From positions 8,785 to 72,784 of the forward strand of contig USRA01000002.1 of NCBI GenBank assembly GCA_900557035.1: a DNA stretch of 64,000 bases. Direction: 5' to 3'. The stretch comes from an uncultured Prevotella sp. GTDB lineage: Bacteria > Bacteroidota > Bacteroidia > Bacteroidales > Bacteroidaceae. The notes beneath the pieces are model-generated. The model searched no databases. It worked only from the letters and a program-made list of their open reading frames with translations, and was not told the origin of the DNA. A program made the translations under genes and the position numbers. This document shows, one piece after another, positions 38,602 to 47,533 of the stretch. Every line of letters starts with the position of its first letter. Within the stretch, counting starts at the first letter, position 1.

Positions 38602-39852
38602 CTATTGCTGTGGCTCAGAAACCTTATTCATATTGAAGGCAGAAACTTTGCCATCAGGTGAAACAACTGCAGAAATCTTAAAGAGTTGTTCCTTCTTGGT
38701 GCCATCTGTCAAATCTACGTCTTGACGGGCAGAGAACTGTACCTGATACTCATATTCCTCATCGCCAACCTCGCGCTTCTTGATCTGGTAGTCGTTGTTG
38801 ATGTGCCAGTTCATATTGGCTACATTATCTTTATAGAGTTTGTCCATAAAGGTAACGACATCTGCCTTGGTAGCCGAGTTCTTGCCAAGCAAAGATGAGA
38901 GAATATCCTCGCAGGTAGCTGTCAATCCATCCGCATTACGGGAATTGATGCTTTGGAAGAACTGACGGAACAATCCGCTCACCATCTGCTTTTCTTCTGG
39001 CTGGAGGTCGCGGCTCTTCACCTTCTTCAGGGCATTTTCTGCCTCTTCGATATGAGCACCATCTGTATGAGCATTCAGGTATGCCTGGTAGGCATCAGCT
39101 GTATCTGCAGCCTTAGCCACATTCCAGTCGAGGGAATCTATTTTAAGCAAAGCTTCCTGTTTGTGCAAACTGTTAGGATACTTCTGGAGATATGCTTCCA
39201 AAGTTTCTTTCGAACCGCTCACTACCGCATTGGTCCAATCCTGGTCGTTCTGCTTCAACAGGTCAAGATGAGCCATGATGGAATCGCGATGTGCTTCATC
39301 CGCATCCTTGTAGGTATCGAGATAACTCTGCAGCACCATCGGGTCGCTGCTTTGCATCGCATACTCATAAGCTTCCATCTCCTTGTTGCGATTGGCATTG
39401 TCGTAGAAGTAATACATAATGCCACACGCCAAGACAGCAAAGATGAATGAGATGATGAAGATAGAGCGGGTACTCTTTTTCTTCTGTGGCTCCTGAGGAG
39501 TTTTGCCTTCTCCGCCATCATTTCCGCTCGCTGCAACTACAGGACGAGGTACAGGAGGTACTGGTGGAACAGGAGGGGTAGGAGGTGCAGGAGGAGTTGT
39601 TGGAGCCGCAGGAGCCTGCGGTGTTGCTGCCGATGCTGCAGACGACACCGGTGATGCAGGTGTCGCAAGAGGGCGTGTTACCCCCACAGCTATCTCATGG
39701 CAGTTTGGGCACATCTCCTGACTGCTGAAATAAACCTCACCGCAATGAGGGCATTTTGTGATTTTTCCAGCTATCTCAACGCCACAACTAGGACAGGTTG
39801 GAGCCTTGTCACTGATCTGGCGGCCACATTCTGGACATTTAATAATTGCCAT
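38602..39852 (-). CDS. Zinc-ribbon, single-span membrane protein with repeat and NTF2-like region
   Basis: A 416-residue protein of modular design. Two double-Cys zinc ribbons occupy residues 1-55 (CPECG...CPSCG, CPHCG...CPNCH). A Pro/Ala-rich linker lies at about 60-110. One membrane helix follows (IFIISFIFAVLACGIMYYFY, about 132-151). Three repeats of about 38 residues then include YLDTYKDADEAHRDS, YLQKYPNSLHKQEA and YLNAHTDGAHIEEA. The C-terminal region (from about 290, VSGLFRQFFQSINSRN) resembles an NTF2-like fold. The zinc ribbons are predicted cytoplasmic and the rest periplasmic. No named function is known to me. Confidence 0.75.
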   Translation of the reverse strand: MAIIKCPECGRQISDKAPTCPSCGVEIAGKITKCPHCGEVYFSSQEMCPNCHEIAVGVTRPLATPASPVSSAASAATPQAPAAPTTPPAPPTPPVPPVPPVPRPVVAASGNDGGEGKTPQEPQKKKSTRSIFIISFIFAVLACGIMYYFYDNANRNKEMEAYEYAMQSSDPMVLQSYLDTYKDADEAHRDSIMAHLDLLKQNDQDWTNAVVSGSKETLEAYLQKYPNSLHKQEALLKIDSLDWNVAKAADTADAYQAYLNAHTDGAHIEEAENALKKVKSRDLQPEEKQMVSGLFRQFFQSINSRNADGLTATCEDILSSLLGKNSATKADVVTFMDKLYKDNVANMNWHINNDYQIKKREVGDEEYEYQVQFSARQDVDLTDGTKKEQLFKISAVVSPDGKVSAFNMNKVSEPQQ

Positions 39853-39976
39853 AGTTTTATTTAAAGTTTATATTTTACTAAAAATGATTCATAATTCTAT
39901 GCTTTCAGACGATATTCACTCTTTACCTTAAAACTAATCATAAAGTTCAAAGCTCCAAGTTCAAAGTTACAATGTC

Positions 39977-40663
39977 TTATCTGTGCCTGAATCTAATCTC
40001 TCTCAATCGATGCCTGCCCATGAACCTGCTCTTATCCACGTAGCCATTGATACCGTTCAACTTTCCCTTACCGGTATATTGCCACATTTCAAAGTCTCTT
40101 CCATCCTTGAGCACAGGCTCACGCTTGGTATATTGGGCTATCATCAGCTTGTAGCTGTCGAGCTTTCCCAAGAGATAATGGTCATAGAAGTTGGCACCCG
40201 TATAGATGAGCGGCTTCTGTCTGTATGCCTTTTCCACGAGATGCAGGAACTTAAAGAGAGAGTCACAAAACTCCTCTGTCTCCAAACCACTCTTGGTCTC
40301 TACGTCAATCATAGGCAAGAGATCCTGGTCGCCAGGTCGGCATTGAGCCATGAAATTCTCCAGCTGGGTTTTCTGTGGAATACGGGCACGGTAAAAGTGG
40401 TATGAACCCACCTTGAGTCCATATCTATGCGCCAGATCAATGTTCTGCTTATATTTGCTATCTACATTGGTTCCACCCTCGGTAGCCTTCAGATAGACAT
40501 ACGCCATCTTGGAGTTATCGCCCACCGTTTCCCAGAACACATTGCCCTGATAGTGGCTGAGGTCTATGCCATGCACATGACTGCAGGTATCCTCGCATTG
40601 CACCTGCGCACTTGCGCATAATGCTATAATTGATGATATTATCGTTATAAAAAATCGTTTCAT
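39977..40663 (-). CDS. Exported GH25 lysozyme-like muramidase
   Basis: A 228-residue protein with a signal peptide (FFITIISSIIALCASAQ). The GH25 barrel shows GIDLSHYQGNVFWE, KATEGGTNVDSKY, the acidic pair in LPMIDVETKSG and LIYTGANFYDHYL. Asp of the first motif and Asp/Glu of the third fit the GH25 active site. It probably cleaves peptidoglycan in the periplasm, in cell-wall turnover or antagonism. The start is fixed by the signal peptide and lies next to a -7 box. Confidence 0.88.
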   Translation of the reverse strand: MKRFFITIISSIIALCASAQVQCEDTCSHVHGIDLSHYQGNVFWETVGDNSKMAYVYLKATEGGTNVDSKYKQNIDLAHRYGLKVGSYHFYRARIPQKTQLENFMAQCRPGDQDLLPMIDVETKSGLETEEFCDSLFKFLHLVEKAYRQKPLIYTGANFYDHYLLGKLDSYKLMIAQYTKREPVLKDGRDFEMWQYTGKGKLNGINGYVDKSRFMGRHRLREIRFRHR

Positions 40664-40668
40664 AGATG

Positions 40669-40676
40669 CAAAGGTA
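40669..40676 (-). promoter_or_regulatory. -7 box very close to the GH25 start codon
   Basis: TACCTTTG on the minus strand ends 6 nt before the ATG (40663-40661), so transcription should begin at or next to the start codon. A -33 TTTG is not evident. Confidence 0.45.
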
Positions 40677-40730
40677 CGAAAATCGAATGAAAATCGTCAC
40701 AGAGTTGGCTTATTTTTTATATATTTTATA

Positions 40731-41426
40731 TTATTCTTCGATTTCTGAGAGCGAGCGGTAGAAGTTATTGCAGAAATTGCTGATTGTTTCTATGGGCGCA
40801 TATTCCAGATACCGCATACTGCGGCGCAGGTTTTTGCGCATCGTGCCACCGGTGGTGCGAACGAATCCAGCCTGAGTCTGCTCGAATAGAATTTCCTGCT
40901 GATCGAGACTGTTATAATAAAGCGAGCGGAGGGTCAGCTTGTAGGCACCACGTTCTATACGGCGCACGAAAGGTATCTCATCCTGTTCAAATTCGAAGAA
41001 AAGGATAAGTACACTGCCCTGCAACTGCGCCATACGCTGGATGCGGAGCTTGCGCAGCCATTTTTCCAGTTTTACGAAATCTACCTTGTCGCCCTTGGTG
41101 CGCAGGTAGTTTCCCATCTCGATGATGCCGCCAAGATTAACGCCATTAGCTAATATTCCATTGATATTGGATACGATGATGCGAAGTAAGTGGATGGTCT
41201 CAATAGAGGTGTCGATGGCATGACGCTCGTTTTCCTGTATGCTGGCTAAACGTCGGTTCAGGAAACCATTGTTCATGCGTACTTCACCCGCAGGCACATC
41301 GCTGAGGTTCTTCATCATCTGGGCTATCTTCTTCTGTTTGAAGGTAGTCATCGGTTCCATCTCCTCCTTCGTATGGAAGTGGTCGGAACGCAGCTTGACA
41401 AAAAGGTTTCTCTGTAAAAAATCCAT
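40731..41426 (-). CDS. Conserved-looking protein of unknown function
   Basis: A 231-residue, basic, mostly helical protein (for example KLEKWLRKLRIQRMAQLQGS) with a beta-rich central part (VLILFFEFEQDEIPFVRRIER) and no signal peptide or membrane helix. I do not recognise a family. It lies 48 nt downstream of nhaC on the same strand and may share its transcript. Confidence 0.65.
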   Translation of the reverse strand: MDFLQRNLFVKLRSDHFHTKEEMEPMTTFKQKKIAQMMKNLSDVPAGEVRMNNGFLNRRLASIQENERHAIDTSIETIHLLRIIVSNINGILANGVNLGGIIEMGNYLRTKGDKVDFVKLEKWLRKLRIQRMAQLQGSVLILFFEFEQDEIPFVRRIERGAYKLTLRSLYYNSLDQQEILFEQTQAGFVRTTGGTMRKNLRRSMRYLEYAPIETISNFCNNFYRSLSEIEE

Positions 41427-41474
41427 CGTGTATTCATTTAAAAGTTAAACAACTGATAATAAGCTACTTCCATT

Positions 41475-42785
41475 CTAGCTATATCGCTTCGGGTAACGAA
41501 ATAGTATCGAAAACAGCGCAGCTATACCGATAGCCAGAGGATAATAGAGGTATGGAAGGATATCCATCGGACTCAGATTGGCAAGACCTGCTGCCAGAAG
41601 CATCTGTACTCCGTATGGTATCAAGCCCTGAACCGTACAAGAGAAAGTATCGAGAATACTGGCAGCCTTGCGGTTATCTACTCCAAACTTATCACCGATT
41701 TTCTTGGCTATGTTGCCTACCGTGAGGATGGCAACCGTATTGTTGGCTGTACATACATTGACCATGGAAACCAGTGCTGCAATGGAAAGTTCGGCTCCTC
41801 GCTTGTTACTGATGTGTGCCGTCATCTTGTCGATGATATAATTGATACCGCCATTCTCACGGATAATTTCGAGCATACCGCCCGCCATCATTGCGATGAT
41901 GACCAGTTCGCCCATACCGATGATTCCGTTACCCATGGCTGAGAACCAGCCGAAGAGATCGTAACCTCCGGTAGCACCCAGAAGCTGACAGCTTACACCA
42001 ATCACACCACAGAGCAATGTTCCCATCGTAAGAACCGCCATCACATTCATACCTGCCACAGCTGTGACAAGTACTACCAGATAAGGGAGCACCTTGACAT
42101 ATTCAACTTCCGGAATATCAGTAGGTGCCTGCAGACCGATACCCATCACGGCATAGATAGCCAGTACAATGACGGCGGCAGGTACTACGATGAGAGAGTT
42201 GACACGGAACTTATCGCTCATCTTGCAATTCTGAGTCTGGGTAGCTACTACCGTGGTATCAGAGATAAAGGAGAGATTATCTCCAAAATAAGCTCCACCC
42301 ACGATGATAGCTGTCATCATACCTATATTAACGTCCATGGAGTGGGCGAGACCCGCAGCTATCGGAACAAGTGCCACAACGGTACCTACACTTGTTCCGA
42401 TGGATACGGAGATAAAGCAGGCAGCCAGAAACAGTCCCGGCAGAATCATACTGGCCGGAAGAATGCTGAGTGCAAGATTGACAGTTGCATCGACAGCTCC
42501 CATCGCCTTAGCCGAAGCTGCGAAGGAACCTGCCAATACATATATCCACAGCATGAGCATCAGATTGTTGGCACCGGCACCCTTGCTATAGGTATCTACA
42601 CGACTCTTGATGGGCATACCACCAGAAATCGCAATGGCATAGATACTGGAGATCATAAATGCCACGGTGAGCGACAAATTGGTATCCTTATGACTGGCAT
42701 CTACCGAATAGACGGTGAATGCCACGATGAGGACAATCAACAAAAACAATGGCGACAACGCCAACAATCCTTTCTTATTACTCAT
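41475..42785 (-). CDS. nhaC: Na+/H+ antiporter, NhaC family
   Basis: A 436-residue membrane protein with about eleven helices. Conserved NhaC-type segments include SVSIGTSVGTVVALVPIA, GGAYFGDNLSFISDTTVVATQ and the late segment VCTANNTVAILTVG with repeated polar residues inside the membrane. It exports Na+ (or another cation) in exchange for protons. It starts 16 nt after the altronate dehydratase gene in the same operon, so it might support sodium-coupled or acid uptake of hexuronate (inference). Confidence 0.9.
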   Translation of the reverse strand: MSNKKGLLALSPLFLLIVLIVAFTVYSVDASHKDTNLSLTVAFMISSIYAIAISGGMPIKSRVDTYSKGAGANNLMLMLWIYVLAGSFAASAKAMGAVDATVNLALSILPASMILPGLFLAACFISVSIGTSVGTVVALVPIAAGLAHSMDVNIGMMTAIIVGGAYFGDNLSFISDTTVVATQTQNCKMSDKFRVNSLIVVPAAVIVLAIYAVMGIGLQAPTDIPEVEYVKVLPYLVVLVTAVAGMNVMAVLTMGTLLCGVIGVSCQLLGATGGYDLFGWFSAMGNGIIGMGELVIIAMMAGGMLEIIRENGGINYIIDKMTAHISNKRGAELSIAALVSMVNVCTANNTVAILTVGNIAKKIGDKFGVDNRKAASILDTFSCTVQGLIPYGVQMLLAAGLANLSPMDILPYLYYPLAIGIAALFSILFRYPKRYS

Positions 42786-42801
42786 GTTTCTTTTTAAGTT
42801 A

Positions 42802-44298
42802 TTACAATGTTACTCCATTCTTGAAAATGGAAATCTCACGATAGCCGTTGTACTCGTTGCGAGCTTCCTCGCCACTGGCAACTGCTATGATCTTATCGAT
42901 GAACTTGTTTACCAACTCCTTCATATCGGTGCCTTCAACCAGTTCTCCGGCATTGAAGTCAATCCAATTTGGCTTGTTCTGGGCAAGCTTGCTATTGGTT
43001 GAAATCTTCATAGTCGGAACGAATGTTCCGAATGGGGTACCACGACCCGTTGTGAAGAGTACAAGCTGACAGCCTGCAGAAGCCAATGCTGTAGCTGCCA
43101 CGAGATCATTACCAGGAGCAGACAAGAGGTTCAGACCTGTTGTCTCCAAACGGTCACCATACTGCAGCACGCCACTGACAGGAGCACGACCGCACTTCTG
43201 GGTACAACCCAGTGCCTTATCTTCCAGAGTAGAGATACCGCCAGCCTTGTTGCCTGGAGAAGGATTCTCGCCAACAGGCTCACCATGACTGAGGAAGTAC
43301 TCCTTGAAATCATTGATGAGATGAACGGTCTTATTGAAGAGTTCCTCATTCTCACAACGGTTCATCAGAATAGTCTCAGCACCAAACATCTCTGGCACCT
43401 CGGTAAGGATGCTGGTTCCGCCCTGAGCAACCAACCAATCAGAGAATTCACCAACGAGTGGGTTAGCTGTGATACCGCTGAAGCCATCAGAACCACCACA
43501 CTTCAAACCTACGCGAAGCTTGCTTACCGGTACCTCCTCACGCTTATCCTCCTTAGCCTTGGCATAAAGATCACGGAGAATCTTCATTCCCTCTTCAATC
43601 TCATCACCCTCAACCTTCTGGGTTACCAGGAGCTTGATGCGATCCTGATCGTAATCGCCCAACATCTTCATGAAGTCGTCAGGCTGATTGTTCTCACAAC
43701 CCAATGAGAGAACGAGAACAGCACCAGCGTTCGGATGCAGACAGATATCACGGAGAACCTTGCGGGTGTTCTCGTGGTCACCGGAAAGCTGAGAGCAACC
43801 AAAATTATGGTGCCAAGCGTGGATGGCATCAATGCCCTCACAGCCAGTCTCCTTCTTCAGGAGCTCTACGAGTTTCTCGGCAACACCATTCACGCAACCT
43901 ACGGTTGGCACTACCCACACCTCGTTTCTTACACCTACTTCGCCATTCTTGCGTACATAGCCCTGGAAGGTACGTGATTCCTTGGCAATGTTCAACTGCT
44001 CATCTACCGGATGATAGGTATATTCCAGCGTACCGGCAAGGTTGGTCTTGAGATTGTTCTCATTCACCCATTCACCCTGCTTCAGATTCTGCTTGGCATG
44101 ACCGATAGGGTAGCCATACTTGATGATGTTCTGTCCCTCGGCAGCATCATCGATGAGCACCTTATGACCAGCTGGAGTATCCTGCAAGAGAGTGATACTC
44201 TTGCCATCCACCTCGATAACCTCGCCCTTCTGCATAGGACGCAAACAAACCACTACCGAGTCGGCAGGGTTAATCTTGATAAAGCTTGATAGTTTCAT
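42802..44298 (-). CDS. uxaA: Altronate dehydratase (UxaA family)
   Basis: Cytoplasmic enzyme dehydrating D-altronate to 2-keto-3-deoxygluconate in galacturonate breakdown. It has 498 residues from the chosen start. The N-terminal SAF domain (MKLSSFIKINPADSVVVCLRP) is followed by the large UxaA/GarD domain with EVWVVPTVGCVNGVAEKL, HNFGCSQLSGDHENT, LRVGLKCGGSDGFSGITANP and FTTGRGTPFG. The frame opens 10 codons earlier, but the SAF domain begins at the ATG at 44298. Its product feeds directly into KdgK and Eda encoded divergently at 45.8-47.5 kb. UxaB and UxaC are not in the window. Confidence 0.9.
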   Translation of the reverse strand: MKLSSFIKINPADSVVVCLRPMQKGEVIEVDGKSITLLQDTPAGHKVLIDDAAEGQNIIKYGYPIGHAKQNLKQGEWVNENNLKTNLAGTLEYTYHPVDEQLNIAKESRTFQGYVRKNGEVGVRNEVWVVPTVGCVNGVAEKLVELLKKETGCEGIDAIHAWHHNFGCSQLSGDHENTRKVLRDICLHPNAGAVLVLSLGCENNQPDDFMKMLGDYDQDRIKLLVTQKVEGDEIEEGMKILRDLYAKAKEDKREEVPVSKLRVGLKCGGSDGFSGITANPLVGEFSDWLVAQGGTSILTEVPEMFGAETILMNRCENEELFNKTVHLINDFKEYFLSHGEPVGENPSPGNKAGGISTLEDKALGCTQKCGRAPVSGVLQYGDRLETTGLNLLSAPGNDLVAATALASAGCQLVLFTTGRGTPFGTFVPTMKISTNSKLAQNKPNWIDFNAGELVEGTDMKELVNKFIDKIIAVASGEEARNEYNGYREISIFKNGVTL

Positions 44299-44361
44299 TC
44301 TGTAGTTTTGTTTTTGTTTATTTATCATTTATAATTCTATTCTTGTCTCTTCATTTCCGCC

Positions 44362-45426
44362 TTAGATCTGCGTCCTGCGGTAGAAATCGATATTCTCCTT
44401 CATCAGCAGCTCAATAGGCATGTAATTCACCGGATTCACCTTCTTCTTGAGAACGATGGCACGGAAGAGGGTATCCACGCAATAGTAGCCCTGCATATAG
44501 GCATGCTGTGCGATGAGGAACGAGATGCTGCCTTCGCGCAGACATTTCGCATTCTTGCCCACCATATCATAACCCATGATCTGTACATCACGGCGATTGG
44601 ACTTCAGCAGATAATCTCCCACGAGATGTGCCTTCGATGTCATTGTTATACAATGATGGGTAGCAGGATGCTCATCAAAGTACTGAGCCATCATCTTCTG
44701 GTACTCGTTGCGGGTTCCATTGAGCGGAAGATCAAGCACATTGATGACAATCTGTGGGAAATGATCGTGCATATAATGACGGAATCCCACCTCACGGTTA
44801 TCCTGCTGCTTGCTGACCACATGGCCATCCTTGGTCTGTCTCATCAGCATCACCTCTTTCTCATTGCCCGCAAGCATCATCAGCATCTTGGCTGCAAAAT
44901 AGCCAGAGCAGAACGAATCCTGTCCATAGAAGGAGAGAGGGCGCAAGTCTGGCATATAAGAATCGAGCAGGATAAATGGAATACCCTTCTGATGCAACTG
45001 GTCTGTAAAACCACGTGTCACTTCCAGAGATGATGGTACTATGATAACTCCCTCCGGTTTGGCATCAACAATCTCTTGTGAAACAGCCTTGAAAGAATCC
45101 TCAATAGAACGCTCGTAGAATCGAATCTCAACATCAATATGGAAATCCCGGCGCTGGTCTTCGCACTTCCTTGCACCTTCTTCTATCTCTTCCCAATAGG
45201 CTTCCGACTCATGCTTCGGTATCAGAAGATAAAAAGTATAAGCCTTGTTGTATGCCAATGCACTGGCATACATATTAGGTTGATAATTCATTTCCTTGAG
45301 CGCTTGTTCCACCTTCTCACGAGCCGGCTTCGACACGTTCGGGCGGTCGTGGAGCACACGGTCCACTGTTCCTACAGATACGCCTGCTCTTTCGGCGATA
45401 TCCTTGATTCTGATTCTTTCGGCCAT
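44362..45426 (-). CDS. LacI-family transcriptional regulator, probable KDG/hexuronate regulator
   Basis: A 354-residue regulator. The N-terminal helix-turn-helix is RIRIKDIAERAGVSVGTVDRV followed by the hinge LKEMNYQPNMYASAL. A periplasmic-binding-protein-like effector domain follows (EGVIIVPSSLEVTRGF, VQIMGYDMVG). The frame extends 45 codons upstream, but LacI-type proteins begin just before the HTH, so ATG 45426 is used. It is followed by altronate dehydratase and faces kdgK-eda, so a hexuronate or KDG-type effector is likely. Its promoter overlaps a TGTGC/GCACA palindrome. Confidence 0.88.
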   Translation of the reverse strand: MAERIRIKDIAERAGVSVGTVDRVLHDRPNVSKPAREKVEQALKEMNYQPNMYASALAYNKAYTFYLLIPKHESEAYWEEIEEGARKCEDQRRDFHIDVEIRFYERSIEDSFKAVSQEIVDAKPEGVIIVPSSLEVTRGFTDQLHQKGIPFILLDSYMPDLRPLSFYGQDSFCSGYFAAKMLMMLAGNEKEVMLMRQTKDGHVVSKQQDNREVGFRHYMHDHFPQIVINVLDLPLNGTRNEYQKMMAQYFDEHPATHHCITMTSKAHLVGDYLLKSNRRDVQIMGYDMVGKNAKCLREGSISFLIAQHAYMQGYYCVDTLFRAIVLKKKVNPVNYMPIELLMKENIDFYRRTQI

Positions 45427-45464
45427 TGTTTTTAAGTTTATGGTTTGAGCACATCGCACGTACA

Positions 45465-45497
45465 TTATTATATAATAACTGTGCGCACAAACTGTGC
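45465..45497. promoter_or_regulatory. Palindromes in the leader of the LacI-type regulator gene
   Basis: TTATTATATAATAA (45465-45478) is a perfect 14-bp palindrome. It is followed by GTGCGCAC (45481-45488) and GCACA-AAC-TGTGC (45485-45497). They lie between the start codon of the regulator gene and its -7 box, suited to autoregulation or an RNA hairpin. Confidence 0.5.
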
Positions 45498-45558
45498 TTT
45501 TTACTATGTTTTGTTGAACTGCTGGTTTGTGTGCGGTCACACCGTCAGCATTCGGGCG

Positions 45559-45590
45559 CAAATATACAACATTTTTTTGAATTGTGCGAA
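45559..45590 (-). promoter_or_regulatory. Promoter of the LacI-type regulator operon
   Basis: On the minus strand, TATATTTG (45566-45559) fits the -7 box and TTCG (45590-45587), 20 nt upstream, is a one-mismatch -33 box. It would start transcription about 125 nt before the ATG. Confidence 0.5.
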
Positions 45591-45596
45591 TGCACA
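45583..45596. promoter_or_regulatory. Candidate operator overlapping the regulator's -33 box
   Basis: TGTGC-GAAT-GCACA is a perfect inverted repeat of the size LacI-type proteins bind. The same half-sites occur at 45485-45497 and again around 45529-45540 and 45607-45611. Since it covers the -33 box, binding would block the regulator's own transcription. Confidence 0.5.
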
Positions 45597-45698
45597 GCTC
45601 TTTTTTTGCACAAAAAACGAAAAAAAAGGAGAAAAAAGGGAAAAAGTGAGAAAAATACGAAAAAATAGGGCGATAAATGAAAAAAACTGCGATTAAAT

Positions 45699-45729
45699 TT
45701 TGGTATTCGAGAAATTATAGCTATTTTTG
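45699..45729 (+). promoter_or_regulatory. Promoter of kdgK-eda
   Basis: TTTG (45699-45702) and TATTTTTG (45722-45729) with a 19-nt spacer, full consensus. The leader before the ATG at 45812 is about 75 nt. Confidence 0.72.
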
Positions 45730-45811
45730 CCAACGGTTACGGACAACTACAATAAAAAATTGTCTATTAGTAAACAAACAATAAAAACAAAGAAATTAAA
45801 ACTATCAAACA

Positions 45812-46834
45812 ATGGCAAAGATTGTAACATTAGGCGAGATTATGCTTCGTTTGTCACCAGAAGGCAACGATCGTTTCATCCAGAGTGAGTCACTTCGCAT
45901 CATCCCTGGTGGTGGTGAGGCTAACGTTGCTGTTAGCCTTGCTAACTATGGTCACGATGCATATTTCGTATCAAAGTTGCCAAAGCACGAGATTGGCCAG
46001 ATTGCAGTAAATGGTCTTCGTCGTTATGGCGTCAATACTGAGTTTATCGCCCGCGGTGGTGATAGAGTAGGTCTCTACTATGCAGAGACAGGTGCTTCTA
46101 TGCGCCCATCTAAGGTTATCTACGACCGTGCTCACAGCGCTATCGCAGAGGCTGATCCTTCGGATTTCGACTTTGACAAGATTATGGAGGGTGCTCAGTG
46201 GTTCCACTGGAGCGGAATTACTCCTGCTATCAGCGACAAGGCTGCAGAATTGACCAAGTTGGCTTGTGAGGCAGCTAAGCGTCATGGCGTAACAGTATCT
46301 GTTGACCTCAACTTCCGCAAGAAGCTCTGGACATCAGAGAAGGCTATCTCTGTGATGCGCCCATTGATGCAGTATGTTGATGTTTGCATCGGTAACGAGG
46401 AAGATGCTCAGCTTTGCCTGGGCTTCAAGCCTGATGCTGACGTAGAAGGCGGAAAGACTGATGCTGAGGGTTACTATGGCATCTTCAAGAGTATGATGGA
46501 AGAGTTCGGCTTCAAGTATGTCGTTTCTACGCTCCGTGAGTCTTTTTCTGCTTCTCATAATGGCTGGAAGGCTCTTATCTATGATGGTAAGGAGTTCTAT
46601 CAGAGCAAACACTACGACATCAACCCTATCATCGACCGCGTGGGTGGTGGTGACTCTTTCTCTGGTGGTTTGATCCACGGTCTCTTGACTAAGGAGACTC
46701 AGGGCGAGGCACTTGAGTTCGCTGTTGCTGCTTCTGCTTTGAAGCATACGATTCCTGGCGACTTCAACTTGGTTTCTGTTGAAGAGGTTGAGAGCCTTGC
46801 TGGCGGTAACGCTAATGGTCGTGTACAGCGATAA
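45812..46834 (+). CDS. kdgK: 2-keto-3-deoxygluconate kinase
   Basis: PfkB-type sugar kinase, 340 residues, making KDPG from KDG. Motifs: PGGGEANVAVSLANYG near the N terminus and DRVGGGDSFSGGLIHGLL with the catalytic Asp near the C terminus. ATG is well placed after an A-rich leader. It is the first gene of an operon with eda 22 nt downstream. The divergent uxaA supplies its substrate. Other PfkB specificities (for example fructokinase) are possible but less likely in this context. Confidence 0.9.
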   Translation: MAKIVTLGEIMLRLSPEGNDRFIQSESLRIIPGGGEANVAVSLANYGHDAYFVSKLPKHEIGQIAVNGLRRYGVNTEFIARGGDRVGLYYAETGASMRPSKVIYDRAHSAIAEADPSDFDFDKIMEGAQWFHWSGITPAISDKAAELTKLACEAAKRHGVTVSVDLNFRKKLWTSEKAISVMRPLMQYVDVCIGNEEDAQLCLGFKPDADVEGGKTDAEGYYGIFKSMMEEFGFKYVVSTLRESFSASHNGWKALIYDGKEFYQSKHYDINPIIDRVGGGDSFSGGLIHGLLTKETQGEALEFAVAASALKHTIPGDFNLVSVEEVESLAGGNANGRVQR

Positions 46835-46856
46835 CATTTAACATTAAAACAAGAAG

Positions 46857-47528
46857 ATGGCAAAGTTTAGCAAAATGCAGGTCATGGCAGCTATGAAAGA
46901 GACTGGTATGGTTCCTGTATTCTTCAATAAAGATATCGAAATCTGCAAGAATGTGATCAAGGCATGCTACGAGGGTGGCGTTCGCGTATTTGAATTCACC
47001 AACCGTGGCGATTTCGCTCACGAGATTTTCGGTGAGTTGGTAAAATGGGCTGATAAGGAGTGCCCTGAAATGATCTTGGGTGCTGGTACTGTGGTTGACG
47101 CTGGTACAGCTTCCTTGTATCTCCAGTTGGGTGCAAACTTCATCGTTGGTCCTAACTTCAACCCTGACATTGCTCCTGTATGTAACCGTCGTTTGGTGCC
47201 TTATTCACCAGGTTGTGGTTCTGTAACAGAGATCAACAATGCTCAGGCAGCAGGTTGCGATGTAACCAAGGTATTCCCTGCAGGTAATGTAGGTGGTCCT
47301 TCATTCGTTAAGAATGTAATGGCACCATTGCGTTGGAGCAACATCATGGTAACAGGTGCAGTAGAGCCAACAGAGGAGAACCTTACTCCTTGGTTCAAGG
47401 CGGGTGTTTTCTGTGTAGGTATGGGTTCTAAGCTCTTCCCTAAGGAGACTGTTGCTGCTGCAGATTGGGCTGCCATCACAGCCAAGTGCCAGGAAGCTTT
47501 GGGCTACATTGCTAAGGCACGTGCATAA
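46857..47528 (+). CDS. eda: KDPG aldolase
   Basis: A 223-residue class I aldolase that splits KDPG into pyruvate and glyceraldehyde 3-phosphate. It shows [10 protein letters not shown] (base Glu region), [33 protein letters not shown] and the Schiff-base Lys in [13 protein letters not shown]. It may also handle 2-oxo-4-hydroxyglutarate as other family members do. It follows kdgK and is itself followed after 5 nt by the sensor kinase gene. Confidence 0.93.
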   Translation: MAKFSKMQVMAAMKETGMVPVFFNKDIEICKNVIKACYEGGVRVFEFTNRGDFAHEIFGELVKWADKECPEMILGAGTVVDAGTASLYLQLGANFIVGPNFNPDIAPVCNRRLVPYSPGCGSVTEINNAQAAGCDVTKVFPAGNVGGPSFVKNVMAPLRWSNIMVTGAVEPTEENLTPWFKAGVFCVGMGSKLFPKETVAAADWAAITAKCQEALGYIAKARA

Positions 47529-47533
47529 TCAGG

